Program-made: the position numbers and the translations under genes
Assembly: GCA_016779505.1 (NCBI GenBank)
Contig: JADHNM010000011.1
Coordinates: forward strand, 1-23,073
DNA from: SAR86 cluster bacterium
Lineage (GTDB): Bacteria > Pseudomonadota > Gammaproteobacteria > Magnimaribacterales > D2472
Length of the DNA: 23,073 nt
Direction: 5' to 3'
In this document: positions 22,456-23,073 of the stretch, in pieces
Layout of the letters: the number at the start of each line of letters is the position of its first letter
Numbering within the stretch: the first letter of the stretch is position 1
Notes under the pieces: generated by a model
Database searches by the model: none
Told to the model about the DNA's origin: nothing
What the model saw: only the letters and a program-made list of their open reading frames with translations

Positions 22456-23069
22456 AAAAAAATATAATTTTATCCTCTTTTTTACTACTCATTATTTCTG
22501 TCTCTATTACCGCAGAATATAGACTTGGAAGAGACTATGGCTCCCTATCAAGACCGCTTCCTGTGAAAGAGGACGGAGTTGTGGATGTGGTAGAGGTATT
22601 TTGGTACGGCTGTGGGCATTGTTTTAATCTAGCCCCAATTACTGCCAAGTGGGCAAAAGAACAAGACTCGTCTGTTAATTATCAAAAGATGCCAGTTACA
22701 TGGGGCCCTGTTCATCAGCTGCATGCAAAACTTTTTTATACTATTGAGGCACTGGGTATAGGAGACACTGCCCACTCAGCAGTTTTTACTGCAATACACA
22801 AGGAAGGCAATTTCTTAGCCAGCGAGGGAGCAATTTTAGAGTTTCTTGAAAAGCTTGGCATGGACAGAAGTGAGACAATCAAATACATGAACTCTTTTTC
22901 TGTTAGACAAAAAGTTAAACGTGCAATAGAGCTATCGAAACAGTTTAAAGTTACTGCAACGCCAATGATTTTTGTAGATGGACAGTATAGAATAGAGGCC
23001 AAAGGAGGCCACTCAAAAATGCTTAAAGTGGTTGATCACGTGATCGAACTTCAAAAACCAGTTTCTTAG
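22452..23069 (+). CDS. dsbA: Thiol:disulfide interchange protein DsbA
   Basis: DsbA puts disulfides into exported proteins and is reoxidised by DsbB. The 205-aa protein has a signal peptide of about 21 residues, then the thioredoxin start DVVEVFWYGCGHCFNLAP with active-site Cys54 and Cys57. The two residues between them are Gly-His, not the Pro-His usual in E. coli DsbA, so the motif is PDI-like CGHC. The cis-proline loop VTATPMIFV has Pro171, and the helical insert lies between. The complete gene, with a TAG at 23067-23069, fits just inside the window. It is coupled by a 4-nt overlap to cytochrome c4, an arrangement I also recall from Pseudomonas. Confidence 0.94.
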   Translation: MKKNIILSSFLLLIISVSITAEYRLGRDYGSLSRPLPVKEDGVVDVVEVFWYGCGHCFNLAPITAKWAKEQDSSVNYQKMPVTWGPVHQLHAKLFYTIEALGIGDTAHSAVFTAIHKEGNFLASEGAILEFLEKLGMDRSETIKYMNSFSVRQKVKRAIELSKQFKVTATPMIFVDGQYRIEAKGGHSKMLKVVDHVIELQKPVS

Positions 23070-23073
23070 AGCT

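Noticed and set aside
22736..23002. 88-codon minus-strand frame opposite dsbA
   Set aside because: It lies wholly within dsbA, has no family resemblance or ribosome site, and its open length follows from the codon use of dsbA. Similar frames opposite pckA (16971-17231) and polA (18156-18401) were left out for the same reason.
1..23073. Search for tRNA, rRNA, CRISPR arrays, insertion sequences, toxin-antitoxin pairs or phage genes
   Set aside because: No clover-leaf-like segment, regular repeat array, transposase or integrase was seen; gaps are too short for most of these.

Overview
The window is a dense stretch of an AT-rich, compact bacterial chromosome. It holds 25 protein genes (one cut by the left edge), almost no intergenic space, and no RNA genes, insertion sequences, CRISPR arrays or phage genes that I can see. 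Protein sequences and gene order point to a Gammaproteobacterium. The blocks fmt-def / tsaC-hemF-aroE, coxB-coxA-ctaG-coxC-(reverse DUF2909)-surf1-ctaA-ctaB-sco and polA / engB / cytochrome c4-dsbA all resemble arrangements I recall from Pseudomonas and relatives. Low G+C, short gaps, overlapping genes and sparse Shine-Dalgarno sequences fit a streamlined, probably marine lineage (SAR86-like would fit, but the window alone does not prove it).

Layout. 1-820, minus strand: fmt (partial) and def, for formylation and deformylation of the initiator methionine. 878-3867, plus strand: purE, tsaC, hemF, aroE and a small YheV-like zinc-ribbon gene, tightly packed. 4023-12221, plus strand: a complete aerobic terminal-oxidase locus. 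It has caa3-type subunits II, I and III, copper-delivery factors (CtaG/Cox11, SCO), Surf1, heme A synthesis (CtaA, CtaB) and a cysteine-free thioredoxin-like protein of unknown job. A small DUF2909 membrane gene is inverted in the middle. 12218-17176, minus strand: pckA, gshA, an MDR-family quinone oxidoreductase and a secreted or lipoprotein tyrosine phosphatase. 17346-17849, minus: dsbB. 17932-20631, plus: polA. 20636-21737, minus: engB and a Coq4-like gene. 21802-23069, plus: cytochrome c4 and dsbA.

How the genes fit together. Most of the window serves aerobic respiration. HemF is the oxygen-dependent heme-pathway enzyme, and CtaB and CtaA turn heme B into heme A for CoxA. SCO and CtaG supply Cu-A and Cu-B. 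Surf1 helps heme insertion. Cytochrome c4 is a likely electron donor, and the Coq4-like protein may act in ubiquinone synthesis. DsbA and DsbB, at opposite sides of polA, form a complete disulfide-forming pair that passes electrons to quinone and ultimately to such an oxidase.

I found no clearly new multi-gene system. The best leads are the cysteine-free SCO-like gene in the oxidase locus, His/Asp-rich segments in three oxidase-locus proteins, the antisense DUF2909 gene, the short Coq4-like protein beside engB, a hairpin touching the coxB ribosome site, a 24-bp imperfect palindrome between dsbB and polA, and start sites that suggest leaderless transcripts.
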